NCBI RefSeq assembly: GCF_002078015.1
Contig: NZ_LWBP01000199.1
Location: 186,001 to 250,000, forward strand
Reading direction: 5' to 3'
DNA: 64,000 bases
Source of the DNA: Niastella populi
GTDB lineage: Bacteria; Bacteroidota; Bacteroidia; Chitinophagales; Chitinophagaceae
In this document: one piece after another, positions 18,446-27,886 of the stretch
How positions within the stretch are numbered: position 1 is the stretch's first letter
How the letters are laid out: each line of letters begins with the position of its first letter
Translations under genes and position numbers: made by a program
The notes under the pieces: generated by a model
Told to the model about the DNA's origin: nothing
What the model saw: only the letters and a program-made list of their open reading frames with translations
Database searches by the model: none

Positions 18446-19315
18446 TCAATTTTCTACAATGCGGCTGCAAACAATGACATCATTTTCCCTGATGCGGTTC
18501 AGGTAAATAGTTTTATCTGCATCCATGTAAGTGGTTAGTATGGTATACCATTTGGGTTTTTTATAGAACATCCAGCCATGGGGTTTGCCTGTGCCATTGG
18601 AGAACATGATCTGTCCCTGCGGATGCCGTTCATTGTAATCGTTTATAAAGTAATAGAACAGTTCGCCCAGCTCCATATCAACCGGGGCCTTGGCCCTGAA
18701 GTTGGTGAAGAAGCTGTCGTTCCCGTTTTTCTGAAATTCAAAACTGATGAGCAGCATATTCTTCAGTTTGCTTTCTTCAGGATCTTCCATGGGCTCATGT
18801 ACCGGGTAATACCATTGGTTAAATACTTTGGGCGGAATGGCCAGCGCGGTAAGAAAGGTATGCCATACAAACAATGGAATAATAAAGAACAGGGCCGAGA
18901 ACATCATCGGGATCTCCAGTCCTTCGCGGTTCTGCCAGCGGTAGGTGAGCATATAACAAATGGAACCTGCAAGCAGGATGACAATGGTAAAAATGAAATC
19001 GGGCAGAAATGATTGTTTATCCTTACCCCAGGGCATTTTTCGTTCCATCATATAAACATGCAGACTGCCGTATAAGAGAAACAATACCTGGAAGAAGATA
19101 AAATACCGGTTATAACTTGCAAAGAAACCGGCTGCAATGAACAGGCCTGTAAGGGCAAAAACTGCCACAGAAATCAACAGATACCAGATAGCTTTTTTGC
19201 TGAATGGTTTAAAACTGTTACGGATCTTCCTGGCAAAAACACTGATGAGCGCTGAAAAGCTGATCAGGCCTATTCCCAAATAAAGTAACAATCTGTTCAA
19301 TTCCGGTGATAACAT
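18446..19315 (-). CDS. tssN: T6SS-iii membrane protein TssN
   Basis: 289 aa. Five membrane helices are clear: about 9-28, 42-66, 71-90, 106-126 and 136-160. A cytoplasmic C-terminal domain of about 125 aa follows (NMLLISFEFQKNGNDSFFTNF; LGELFYYFINDYNERHP). In Bacteroidota TssN connects the envelope complex to the baseplate, and the soluble C-terminal domain is the natural candidate for that contact. It lies between tssG and tssK; the 28-bp gap to tssK shows co-transcription. Confidence 0.9.
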   Translation of the reverse strand: MLSPELNRLLLYLGIGLISFSALISVFARKIRNSFKPFSKKAIWYLLISVAVFALTGLFIAAGFFASYNRYFIFFQVLFLLYGSLHVYMMERKMPWGKDKQSFLPDFIFTIVILLAGSICYMLTYRWQNREGLEIPMMFSALFFIIPLFVWHTFLTALAIPPKVFNQWYYPVHEPMEDPEESKLKNMLLISFEFQKNGNDSFFTNFRAKAPVDMELGELFYYFINDYNERHPQGQIMFSNGTGKPHGWMFYKKPKWYTILTTYMDADKTIYLNRIRENDVIVCSRIVEN

Positions 19316-19316
19316 A

Positions 19317-19440
19317 AGGTTAATTTGATTAATGTGCTAATTTGATAATGTGATAATGGAATACAAATACAAAAAACAAATGAAATACAAACGCAAATAA
19401 AAATTCAAATACAAATTCATACAACAAATACTATACGACT
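19317..19440. repeat. Low-complexity spacer repeat ('gataat' and 'aatacaaa' words)
   Basis: Between tssG and tssN. The first half reiterates taatttgataatgtgataatg and the second half reiterates caaatacaaa-type words up to the tssG stop at 19439. The gataat word recurs after tssF (20380-20415) and at 45095-45178; the gtatttgtattcgc word recurs at 52240-52320. Confidence 0.55.
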
Positions 19441-20374
19441 ATAAAACGGCGTAACCGAGTATCGGGCTTTCATCCTGGCTCAATTCAACAGGCGCCCGTG
19501 AACGGTCGACCTCTACCTCAATTAGTATATCTGCTTCAAATGGTGCGAAATAATTATTGAATACATTCAGCAACAGGTCATTGTCGCCCCCGGTTACATA
19601 GTCAACCGGTTTTGAATGTTGCAGGGGCCCGATGACGTATTGCAGGCAGGGATAGTCTTCATTGAAAGTGTGGCCGCACACCATGTCATTACCCAGCTCG
19701 CCCATACCCAGTTCACTGGCAGTTGCGGGGGCTTCGCAAGCCGGTGGCTGCACTATCGAGATGGTCACACTTTCCTGCAGCAGTATTTGCAGGCAATCCT
19801 GCATCAACGAAAGATCGCCCGCAATGGCATGCGCATAGGGCAATAACAATACCAGCAACATGGCCGACGTCTTATTCAGCTCCGCGGGAAATTCCCAGAA
19901 AGTGAAAAAGTAATCGTTCAGCAATCCGTTGTTTATACCGGCCAGGATGTTCTCTTCCTGCTGTTCTATCATCACCTGCTGCCTGAAAAAACTATTCTCT
20001 ATCGGCTGAAAAAATTTCCTGGCTGCCTGTTCTTTCTTTTTGTCTATACGGCTTTGAGCCGCCAATTCCGTTGCAGCGCTACCGGGTTTTGCCGTATATG
20101 ACTGATGGAACAGCCCTTCAGGCACCAGGTCGTACAGGCCTGAACGTGATAACCGTAATTGAAGCAACTGAAACAGGTGGGAATCTTCTATCTTGTTTAC
20201 ATCGTACAGGTCGGGACGGTATTCACGAACAAAACGCCCGTCGTGCATGGCTACAAAATCTTCTGTATGCAGGTGGTTCTGTAATGCCTGGTTTACCAGC
20301 GTTTCGGCCTTTATATCGTACAGGCGGGCCGACAGTTCGTTATAAAAATTCTCTATAGCAACTTTCCGGGTCAT
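19439..20374 (-). CDS. tssG: T6SS baseplate protein TssG
   Basis: 311 aa. TssG forms the TssF2-TssG heterotrimer of the T6SS baseplate wedge. The placement directly downstream of tssF, the length, and a central aromatic-rich helical segment (NDYFFTFWEFPAELNKTSAML) followed by a beta-rich C-terminus agree with the Bacteroidota TssG family. The protein lacks a signal peptide or membrane segment and should be cytoplasmic. Bacteroidota TssG is very diverged from the proteobacterial one, so the name rests on order and size as well as sequence. Confidence 0.83.
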   Translation of the reverse strand: MTRKVAIENFYNELSARLYDIKAETLVNQALQNHLHTEDFVAMHDGRFVREYRPDLYDVNKIEDSHLFQLLQLRLSRSGLYDLVPEGLFHQSYTAKPGSAATELAAQSRIDKKKEQAARKFFQPIENSFFRQQVMIEQQEENILAGINNGLLNDYFFTFWEFPAELNKTSAMLLVLLLPYAHAIAGDLSLMQDCLQILLQESVTISIVQPPACEAPATASELGMGELGNDMVCGHTFNEDYPCLQYVIGPLQHSKPVDYVTGGDNDLLLNVFNNYFAPFEADILIEVEVDRSRAPVELSQDESPILGYAVL

Positions 20375-20521
20375 TTGTTAATGTGATAATTCGATAATGT
20401 GATAATTTGACAATGAATACAGTTCGTGCCGTACGCTTTCTTTCCTTTTTTAATTTCTCATTCTTCCTTTTTAATTTTTCATTTCCTTTCACTTCGACAT
20501 TCAATATTCGATATTCAACAT
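20375..20521. repeat. Low-complexity spacer repeat between tssF and tssG
   Basis: Starts with the gataat word (tgtgataattcgataatgtgataat), passes through reiterated tttttaatttctcatt and ends with cattcaatattcgatattcaacattc, which runs straight into the TGA stop of tssF at 20522. Confidence 0.5.
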
Positions 20522-22384
20522 TCAGATCTCCTGTTCAATAAAAACCCTGAACGGCGTTAGTCCTGCAGACTTCCGGGACAACTTCAACACCAGGCTGTCT
20601 TTCCAGTACTGTAACTGGTTTTTCTCCCGGGCTTCCATATACTCTTTGCGGTTCAGCTTTATGATTACATCAATGGTGCGGGTAAAACCCTGCGATGTTT
20701 GCCGGGGCACCATTACGCCCTTGCTCACTTCAATATGCCGGGCAATATCACCCAGCTGAAGGCGGCAGAATATTTTGATGTCCTCGAGGCTTACAAGGCG
20801 CTCACGCGATAACAAAGCCGATTTATAAGCCGTGATGCTTTCAGAAGCGCTTAACCGGTTGCGGCCGCCAATGGTCGTTGTTACCAATGAACAATGGGTC
20901 TGGTACAATTCGCTGGTATTATAGGTTTGCAGCGAGGTGCCGGCCTTTATATCATTACCCTGCTCGCCGTTGGTGCTCCACCAGGCAACGGTAAGGTTAC
21001 TGAAATACTCATCTTTTTCCTTGCGTACTACCAGGAAGGGCGTATACTCGCGGTTCAGTTCCCGGGTGATCATTTGCTGCTCGAGTTTATAAATGGTCTG
21101 TTGCAACTGTTTCAATTCGCTTGAAAGAAAATCGCGCCCCAAAATTGAAAAAGCCGCGCTTTCATCACTTAACAGCTGAACTATGTTCTCGATGATCATG
21201 GTGGCGTCGCGTTCGTCGAACCGGCCAATTCCTCCCTGCCGCAGGATCACCGTAAGTTTTTCCTGTGCGTTCTTTTCGATGTCCCGTATATTGTATACGT
21301 TACCATCCGAATCGGAGATTTCCTGCAGGTCAAAAAATATGTCGTCTGAATACATAGGAATAATATTCAACATATCGCGCATGGAGTGCACCTTTTCATT
21401 CAGCTCGCAGTTCAGCACCGGAAAACAGTTCACATGGCAAACAACATCCTGCAGTACCGCGGTGGAAATATTCTCCGGGAACCGGATCTTTACCCAGTGC
21501 ACATTATCAGCCTGTAATGCCTGCAATTCTTTTTTATCGAATGCCTGCAACAGTTCAGCAGGCCAGCCGCTGTTTTCGGTTATGGCGGAACCGGTATGCC
21601 GTAGGGTGACAAACTTCGGTTTATAGTAGGCGTTCACAAATTCCTTCAGTTTCCAGGCCGCAGTATTTTTTCTTATAAGGAGCTGCTCTATATTGAGGTA
21701 CTCACCGCTGATGTTATCCTGGTTGTAGCCTGGTACTACCTGCAATTCCTGCGGGCCGTAAAACCAGCGGGTTTGGGAAAGGTTTTGATAGAACAGTTCT
21801 TTGTGTACTTCATTTTTTATTTCAAAAAAGAATTGGCTGTTATCGAGGCTGAAACGCTGGCCTGCCAACCCGATCCATAATACCCGTTGTTCCAGTTCCT
21901 TACCGGGAAGGCAATGGGTGATCACTTCTTTCGAGGTCATTTCGCGGTACCGGAACAGTTGATGCCCGGTTGCCAGGTAATTGACGGCGGTTGTATTTAA
22001 TTGAAATGAGCCGGTAGGTGCGAAGAAAATGTCTTTATAGCCTGTGCCGGTAGATTCATACGATACCCCGGTTCTTTGTGAACAGAAGAACTGATCGCTT
22101 TCCTTAAGCCAGGCAATATCTTCTACCGTTTTGGCATGGATCACCGCATGTGCAGGCAGGGGGCCGCACAATACTTCGGGTGATAATAACTGCACCATGC
22201 GTTCGAGTAAGCGCGCGCGCGATGCATGTATTTCGTTGGAGATCTTTTCGAGTTCCAGGGCACAGGCCGAAAAAAGTACATTCACCAGCGGGTCGAACGA
22301 TGATTCCGTTTCATCTTCCGGGTATCCCCACAGGCGTGCAGCCGTTTTCATCATCCGGTTCTTTATCTGCTCCCGATTTTCCAT
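20522..22384 (-). CDS. tssF: T6SS baseplate protein TssF
   Basis: 620 aa, MENREQIKNRMMKTAARLWG. TssF is the main wedge protein of the T6SS baseplate and works with TssG, TssE and TssK. The N-terminal half shows the family layout: SSFDPLVNVLFSACALELEK, then LLERMVQLLSPEVLCGPLPAHAVIHA. The C-terminal part includes SLEDIKIFCRLQLGDIARHI and the LNRKEYMEAREKNQLQYW stretch near the end. It is cytoplasmic. It lies between tssE and tssG. The segment between tssE and tssF carries another low-complexity repeat. Confidence 0.92.
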   Translation of the reverse strand: MENREQIKNRMMKTAARLWGYPEDETESSFDPLVNVLFSACALELEKISNEIHASRARLLERMVQLLSPEVLCGPLPAHAVIHAKTVEDIAWLKESDQFFCSQRTGVSYESTGTGYKDIFFAPTGSFQLNTTAVNYLATGHQLFRYREMTSKEVITHCLPGKELEQRVLWIGLAGQRFSLDNSQFFFEIKNEVHKELFYQNLSQTRWFYGPQELQVVPGYNQDNISGEYLNIEQLLIRKNTAAWKLKEFVNAYYKPKFVTLRHTGSAITENSGWPAELLQAFDKKELQALQADNVHWVKIRFPENISTAVLQDVVCHVNCFPVLNCELNEKVHSMRDMLNIIPMYSDDIFFDLQEISDSDGNVYNIRDIEKNAQEKLTVILRQGGIGRFDERDATMIIENIVQLLSDESAAFSILGRDFLSSELKQLQQTIYKLEQQMITRELNREYTPFLVVRKEKDEYFSNLTVAWWSTNGEQGNDIKAGTSLQTYNTSELYQTHCSLVTTTIGGRNRLSASESITAYKSALLSRERLVSLEDIKIFCRLQLGDIARHIEVSKGVMVPRQTSQGFTRTIDVIIKLNRKEYMEAREKNQLQYWKDSLVLKLSRKSAGLTPFRVFIEQEI

Positions 22385-22449
22385 ATATAATTTTATTCGC
22401 TATTTTTTTGCCTCATGCCTAATGGCGAAGGGCTGAGTTTCCTATTTCT

Positions 22450-22530
22450 GATTTTGAGATTTAGGGATTTTGAGATTTCATATAGTTCAGCATGCAGACA
22501 AATCCCAAAATCTAAAAAATCACAAAACCC
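22450..22530. repeat. Inverted 'gattttgagattt' spacer repeat
   Basis: Left arm 22450-22479 (gattttgagatttagggat and on) and right arm 22500-22524 (aaatcccaaaatctaaaaaa) are near reverse complements, separated by about 20 bp. It lies between tssE and tssF, and shares its word with 14625-14741 and 23264-23325. Confidence 0.6.
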
Positions 22531-22597
22531 CGAAATACGTAAACGTTAATGTTTATGCTAATTAATCACGCTACTAAAAAGGCCGGTTAAGTATACA

Positions 22598-23032
22598 CTA
22601 ACTGTATGATAGCGGGCTCACAAAAAAGCTGTCGCGGAAAGTAATGTCTTCGCTGGTAGCAGTGAGTCGGCCGGTTATATTAATGTCGAGGCGTTTTTTT
22701 ACACGCCGTTCCGTTGAAATGGCGTTCACTTCTTCCTGTTTAACCAATACATCAACTTTGATCCCATCCAGTCTTTTTTCATGTTTGCGAATGGCCTTTA
22801 ACAGCGATTCTTTCATCCATTCCTGTTGGCGGGTGCGGGAAGTAAGATTATCAAAATCATGGTCCCAGATGGAGTTGCCATAATCGGCATCGCTTTGCAT
22901 TTCACCAAAGGCGGTGGTAATGATCAGGTGCAGATGATGACCTACGGATTGCTTCAATGTACAACCCGGATGCTCTTTCTTTTGCATCAGTAATTCCGGG
23001 TCCAGTGGTAATGTGTAATACTTAAGCCGCAT
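22598..23032 (-). CDS. tssE: T6SS baseplate protein TssE (gp25-like)
   Basis: 144 aa. TssE is the gp25/lysozyme-like wedge subunit where sheath assembly starts. The segment GHHLHLIITTAFGEMQSDADYGNSIWDHDF matches the gp25 layout in which the protein docks an N-terminal helix onto a beta sheet, with the LDGIKVDVLVKQEE strand and RLDINITGRLTA strand later on. It has the length expected of the family. It is the first gene of the minus-strand baseplate operon (tssE-F-G-N-K-O) and diverges from the lipase-like gene at 23367. Confidence 0.9.
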   Translation of the reverse strand: MRLKYYTLPLDPELLMQKKEHPGCTLKQSVGHHLHLIITTAFGEMQSDADYGNSIWDHDFDNLTSRTRQQEWMKESLLKAIRKHEKRLDGIKVDVLVKQEEVNAISTERRVKKRLDINITGRLTATSEDITFRDSFFVSPLSYS

Positions 23033-23366
23033 GATCTGATAAATTAATGTAACGTAACGGGTAAGACGAGTTTACGCAACCAGTGAAGCGTGTCAAAAGG
23101 GGAATGTCTTGATCATGCTCTCAGTGCAGCAAAACGAAATTAATACAAAATAATATTCCTGCGAATATATTTTATTACCAATTTACGTGCCGTTTGGATG
23201 AACGGATGTTTAAATTAAAATAAAAAATTGAAATTGGTGTAAAATTTGTTGCCAACCAGGTGTTGATTTCTGATTTTGAGATTTCATCAGGGTTGTAGCC
23301 TTCTCACAAATCCCGAAATCGTAAATCTGCGTTAATACCCACTTACCATAATCAAAACCTTTCTCT
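23033..23366. other. Divergent spacer upstream of tssE and the lipase-like gene
   Basis: 334 bp without a gene, expected to hold promoters for both directions. AT-rich around 23140-23240. It also contains a short gattttgagattt / aaatcccgaaatcgtaaat inverted repeat at about 23264-23325. A frame on the minus strand across 23210-23449 runs through the start of the next gene and looks random. Confidence 0.5.
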
Positions 23367-24293
23367 ATGAACCATAAGTATATTGTAGTAGGTATAGACG
23401 GCACGGGCTCCCGTGAATGGATGTACCAGGATGGAAGCAACAGCAGCACTTTTAAATTTATCAGGGATGTACACTACGGCGCTATGGATATAGACCGCCG
23501 CTGGTTCCATGGCCCTTCCAATACGGTAACGGGCAGCGATAACATACCCATTTTACAGGAAGCGCTTGCATTCATTTACCAACGTATCAATATGTTGTTC
23601 CCCGCCACCCGCACGCGCTCCGTTAAACCGCTCGAACTGTTCGATGTAAACAGCTGTATGCAAAACCAGGAGCGTTCAAAATCGTACCAGATGGAACGCC
23701 GGGGTTTTCACTCCCCTGCCCGCGTACCAGTCCTCGTTACCGAAAACATGCTGTTGAATCAGCCGCTTACTACCGATGACGTACGCGTGGTATTGATAGG
23801 CCACAGTCGCGGTGGTTTGGCCGTTACCGCACTGGCAAGGATGTTGAGCCCGCTTGTGCGGGTTTATTTTATGGGTTTATATGATTCGGTCGACCGGCAG
23901 AATTGCCTCGATGGCATGAAGGTGGAGAATGTAAAATTCGTGGCGCATGCACGGCGGCATCCCGAAGTCAGATCACGCACTTATTTCAGTAATACCTCAC
24001 TTAAATACATAGGTGTAGACCACGCTGAAGAACGTTTCTTCTATACTTCGCATGGCGGTATCGGCGGCTCGTTTATTACCGATAAAAAAGAAATGTCATT
24101 CTTTGGCGATTCTTCCTGCCTGGCCACCATTACCGCCCCCACAGAAGATGGCGGCACCATGGAAATGATCAACAATCCGAAACTGGTTAAAAAGCTGGGT
24201 AAGAAAATGGATCAGATCTGTACCGATGGCAGTTCGGATGCGGACGAATTCATTCGCGCACAGGCCCGGAAGTACGGGATCCCTGTCGCTTAG
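23367..24293 (+). CDS. Tle1/DUF2235-like alpha/beta-hydrolase, candidate T6SS phospholipase effector
   Basis: 308 aa. It begins with VVGIDGTGS (residues 7-15), like the N-terminal DGTGN motif of the DUF2235/Tle1 lipases. The nucleophile elbow is GHSRGG with Ser147. Asp173 lies in GLYDSVD, matching the family F-D-T/S-V motif, and His229 lies in SHGGIGGS, matching the H-x-D-x-GG end motif. The three form a plausible catalytic triad. Tle proteins are T6SS effectors that hydrolyse membrane phospholipids. This one has no signal peptide and starts 334 bp from divergent tssE. No lipoprotein immunity gene follows. It could instead be a resident serine hydrolase. The effector role is inference. Confidence 0.7.
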   Translation: MNHKYIVVGIDGTGSREWMYQDGSNSSTFKFIRDVHYGAMDIDRRWFHGPSNTVTGSDNIPILQEALAFIYQRINMLFPATRTRSVKPLELFDVNSCMQNQERSKSYQMERRGFHSPARVPVLVTENMLLNQPLTTDDVRVVLIGHSRGGLAVTALARMLSPLVRVYFMGLYDSVDRQNCLDGMKVENVKFVAHARRHPEVRSRTYFSNTSLKYIGVDHAEERFFYTSHGGIGGSFITDKKEMSFFGDSSCLATITAPTEDGGTMEMINNPKLVKKLGKKMDQICTDGSSDADEFIRAQARKYGIPVA

Positions 24294-24430
24294 TGTATCT
24301 AGGTCAGAAGACCGTTCAATTCAATTACATACCCACACAAACGTTATCCGGAGAACCGGCCTACCACCTTTGTGTAAACCGGCACACGTACCTTTTTCCG
24401 AATCAGGTATATTTGTTGAAACCTATCGGC

Positions 24431-25066
24431 ATGTTACCCATCAACGACCTCCTGCTTTTCGCCCTCGCTGCATTCGGACTGGTAATTAGTCCGGGCCCCA
24501 ATATGATCTATCTTATTTCTCGTTCCATTACCCAGGGACGAAAAGCCGGCTTGATATCACTGGCCGGTGTTATTTGTGGTTTCCTCTTTCATATCATTAT
24601 GGTATCGTTTAGCCTCACAGCCGTGCTGTTCACTATACCCTATGCCTATACTATTTTAAAAACGGCCGGAGTAATTTACCTGCTGTACCTCGCCTGGCAG
24701 GCTATAAAACCCGGCGGCAAAAATGTGTTCGAGCCGCGTACCGATCTCAAACCCGATGCGCCCGGAAAATTATTTCGTATGGGATTTTTTACCAATGTGC
24801 TCAATCCCAAAGTGGCTGTTTTCTATTTAAGCTTCTTCCCCCAATTTATAAAACCAGCTTATGGCGATGTGTTCACCCAAAGTTTTAGCCTCGGTATCGT
24901 TCAGATCATGGTAAGTTTTACCATCAATTTCATTATCGTGCTGCTGGCTGCCCGTGCAGCCCGCTGGTTCTCGGCCAACCCCAAATGGGTGCGCATTCAG
25001 AAATGGTTTATGGCCGGCGTGCTTACGGGACTGGCCGCAAAGATGGCGCTTGATAAAGCAAAATAG
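24431..25066 (+). CDS. LysE/RhtB family amino-acid exporter
   Basis: 211 aa from the ATG at 24431 (MLPINDLLLFALAAFGLVIS); a longer frame from 24293 has no sensible N-terminus. The hallmark SPGPNMIYLISRSITQGRKAGL follows the first membrane helix, and about six membrane helices can be seen, ending with WFMAGVLTGLAAKMAL. Family members export amino acids or related compounds across the inner membrane. It is 137 bp downstream of the lipase-like gene on the same strand. A link to the T6SS is not supported. Confidence 0.88.
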   Translation: MLPINDLLLFALAAFGLVISPGPNMIYLISRSITQGRKAGLISLAGVICGFLFHIIMVSFSLTAVLFTIPYAYTILKTAGVIYLLYLAWQAIKPGGKNVFEPRTDLKPDAPGKLFRMGFFTNVLNPKVAVFYLSFFPQFIKPAYGDVFTQSFSLGIVQIMVSFTINFIIVLLAARAARWFSANPKWVRIQKWFMAGVLTGLAAKMALDKAK

Positions 25067-25114
25067 GTGCTCATAATCACGACTCATAACTATCTTCTGA
25101 ATTCCTCAAATTTC

Positions 25115-25256
25115 AGGTTATTCAATTATTAAGCTATTAAGTTCATAAGTCATGAGTTCGCGGATAGCCGCGAGTTTAACTGAACAACTGAATAACTAAA
25201 CAACTGAATAACTAAACAACTGAATAACTGAACAACTGAATAACTGAACAACTGAA
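25115..25256. repeat. Octamer spacer repeat with core hairpin ('ctgaacaa' word)
   Basis: Right arm 25180-25256: nine octamers of the form ctgaacaa, ctgaataa or ctaaacaa plus a partial one. The left arm around 25118-25150 (ggttattcaattattaagc) is its degenerate reverse complement. A perfect core hairpin sits between them: tcgcgg at 25158-25163 and ccgcga at 25168-25173. The same octamer occurs at 41409-41575 and 55871-55917. Confidence 0.75.
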
Positions 25257-25350
25257 TTTACTCAAGTGTTAAAATCAATCTAAAGTAATATAATTGCTTT
25301 TCGGCTCATGCAATAACAGTGTACTTTAAGGGTATTAACCCCGGAACCGC

Positions 25351-27831
25351 ATGACCCGAACTTTACTCCTGATCTGCCTTATCGGTTTTTCCTTTTCTAA
25401 CGCCTCGGGGCAATCTCTTAAAATTTATGGCAAGATAACCAACCCGCGCATGGAGCCGCTGGCTTTTGCCACCGTGCAGGTAAAGGAATGGAAACACGGC
25501 GTTGTGTCGAAAGAGGATGGCACATACGAATTAAAGGTGGAAGAAGGAAAGTACGACCTGGTGATCAGTATGGTGGGTTATAAATCGCAACTGATCACTA
25601 TCGTTGTACAAAAGGGCAATTACTTACAAAATATAATCATGGAGCCTGATGGCGCTAAAGATCTTTCAGAAGTGATTGTAAAAGGAAAAGTGCGCGATCG
25701 GTCGGAAGAGATCATCAGGCATGTGATCCACAGAAAAGATTTGATTCAAAAAGCGGCCGGCCCTTACACCTGCATGGTATACATAAAGGCGGTGCAGGAA
25801 GATTCGCTGAAATTGAAATTAAAGAAAAAGAAAAAACCGAAACCCGACACCCTCGCTGCCGGCATTCCATCCGCTATCGATAAAGAGCTGGAAAAAATGG
25901 CGATGGCCGAAATTGTACTGCAGCTCGATAAAGCGCCGCAGGGCGCTAAAGAGGAAAGACTGGGAGTAACCAAACGGGGCAATACCGAAGGACTGTTCTA
26001 TTTATCAACTACCCAGGGCGATTTCAATTTCTATAACAACCTGGTAAAAACCCCGGCCATATCGGAAACGCCGTTTTTGTCACCCGTTAGTTACAGTGGT
26101 TTACTGGCTTATCGTTTCAGGATATTGAGAACCGAAAAACAGAACGGCCGCAAAGTATTTGTTATTGGGGTAAAACCGCGCCAGGTAAGCAATGCAACGG
26201 TAGAAGGGGAAATAACCATTGCCGATAGTTTATGGGTGATATTGCATACCCGGCTTAAAATGCCTTCCTATCACTTACCTGAATACGATTTTTTTGAGGT
26301 GGAGCAGCATTATGAGCTTATTGCCGGAACCGCCTGGATGATCACCCGCCAGCAGTTCACCTACTACAGTAAAAGTAATAAGGCAAAAAAATCGGGCATA
26401 ACAGTGGCAACCTACAGGAACTTTGAGCTGCAAAAACAATTCCCTAAAAAATATTTCGGTACAGAAGTGAGCGCCACCGCACAGGAAGCGTATCATAAGG
26501 ACAGTGCTTTCTGGCAAAGCAACCGCACCGAGCCGCTCACCGAAAAAGAACTGCGGTTCATTCATTATAAAGACAGTATTTATCGCGCTACGCATACCAA
26601 AGCATATCTCGACTCAATAGATCGTATAACGAACAGGGTAACCTGGAAGAAGTGGCTGTGGAGCGGCCAGGAATTCAACGATCATGAAAAGGAACGGCAC
26701 TGGTCGATACCGCCCCTGCCGCAATTATACCAGCCGTTCAATTTTGGGGGCACCCGCATTATGGCTCAAATTCAATACAGTAAACGATTTCCTTCACGCC
26801 AGGGTATCTGGATCAATCCAAACCTGAGTTACGGTATTCGCAACCGCGATATCAACGGCAGTCTTTCTGTAAGGTATTTGTATAATCCATTCAACAGGGG
26901 TATCCTTAAAGTATCGGCAGGCCGGGAGTTTGCAGCCATTTTCTCAGGCGATGCATGGATCAACCAGATAAAGCGCAGCAACGTGTACCTCGATAATGCA
27001 TTTGGCGTGGGGCATGAACTCGAACTGGTAAATGGGTTATTCCTGTACACCGATTTTGATATCTCATTCCGGCGATCGGTAAGCGGTTATAAAACCAATG
27101 CACGGGTTGACAGTATCTTCGGCGATGTGCTTGACAATAACCAGGCGGTTGATTTTGAAGCGTACAATGCCAGCTATGGAAAGCTCAGGCTGGCTTATAC
27201 GCCAAGGCAAAAATTTATCAGGGAACCCAGGGAAAAGATCATTCTCGGTTCGGCCTGGCCAACCTTTTATGTGAGCCTGCGTAAAGGCATTCCCAACCTG
27301 TTTCAAAGCAAAGTGAATTTCGATTACCTTGAATTTGGTATAGAACATGAACTTAAACTCGGTTTGGTGGGTATATCAACCTACAGTATCAGAACCGGCA
27401 GTTTCTTAAATACAAAAGACCTGCGGCTGGTTGATTATAAATGGCAGCGCCGCGGCGATCCGCTGCTGTTCATGAACCCGCATGAAGCCTTTCAGTCGCT
27501 CGATTCCACATTCGCCGTATTCAAACGGTTTTACCAGGGGCATTATATGCATGAGTTCAATGGCGCGCTGATCAATAAAATTCCTATCCTTAAAAAACTG
27601 CAGTTGCGCGAAGTGGCCGGCGGCGGTTTCCTTATCGCTCCGGAACGTTCGCTCCGGTATGTGGAAGCCTTTGCCGGGATAGAACGGGTGTTCAAATGGC
27701 CCTTCAACCCGTTGAGTAAATTCAAACTGGGCGTGTATGTGGTTGGTTCTGCCGCCAACAGGTTCAATAACCCGGTGCAATTCAAGATCGGCATCACCAG
27801 TTGGGACAGGAGAACGAATAAGTGGAGATGA
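25351..27831 (+). CDS. DUF5686 / carboxypeptidase-regulatory-like outer-membrane protein
   Basis: 826 aa. A signal peptide (about 1-20) is followed by a CarboxypepD_reg-like beta domain (about 23-105; IYGKITNPRMEPLAFATVQV, GYKSQLITIVV). The rest is the DUF5686 region, which ends in a beta-barrel-like part with many alternating aromatic strands (LSVRYLYNPFNRGILKVSAG; FKLGVYVVGSAANRFNNPVQ). Such proteins are common in Bacteroidota outer membranes, but their function is not established. Start at 25351 gives a good signal peptide. It is monocistronic as far as can be seen. Confidence 0.85.
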   Translation: MTRTLLLICLIGFSFSNASGQSLKIYGKITNPRMEPLAFATVQVKEWKHGVVSKEDGTYELKVEEGKYDLVISMVGYKSQLITIVVQKGNYLQNIIMEPDGAKDLSEVIVKGKVRDRSEEIIRHVIHRKDLIQKAAGPYTCMVYIKAVQEDSLKLKLKKKKKPKPDTLAAGIPSAIDKELEKMAMAEIVLQLDKAPQGAKEERLGVTKRGNTEGLFYLSTTQGDFNFYNNLVKTPAISETPFLSPVSYSGLLAYRFRILRTEKQNGRKVFVIGVKPRQVSNATVEGEITIADSLWVILHTRLKMPSYHLPEYDFFEVEQHYELIAGTAWMITRQQFTYYSKSNKAKKSGITVATYRNFELQKQFPKKYFGTEVSATAQEAYHKDSAFWQSNRTEPLTEKELRFIHYKDSIYRATHTKAYLDSIDRITNRVTWKKWLWSGQEFNDHEKERHWSIPPLPQLYQPFNFGGTRIMAQIQYSKRFPSRQGIWINPNLSYGIRNRDINGSLSVRYLYNPFNRGILKVSAGREFAAIFSGDAWINQIKRSNVYLDNAFGVGHELELVNGLFLYTDFDISFRRSVSGYKTNARVDSIFGDVLDNNQAVDFEAYNASYGKLRLAYTPRQKFIREPREKIILGSAWPTFYVSLRKGIPNLFQSKVNFDYLEFGIEHELKLGLVGISTYSIRTGSFLNTKDLRLVDYKWQRRGDPLLFMNPHEAFQSLDSTFAVFKRFYQGHYMHEFNGALINKIPILKKLQLREVAGGGFLIAPERSLRYVEAFAGIERVFKWPFNPLSKFKLGVYVVGSAANRFNNPVQFKIGITSWDRRTNKWR

Positions 27832-27886
27832 TTCTTCGAAAGGGACTTTGCAGTAAAAGTTGCAACTCCTGCTTCCTGATTTGATT

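Noticed and set aside
24431-25066. Idea that the LysE-type gene is the immunity gene of the lipase-like protein
   Set aside because: Its SPGPN motif and helices are those of a standard exporter; lipase immunity proteins are normally periplasmic or lipoproteins.
25180-25256. CRISPR-like array of short repeats
   Set aside because: Units are contiguous 8-mers without spacers, and no cas gene is present, so it is a tandem repeat.
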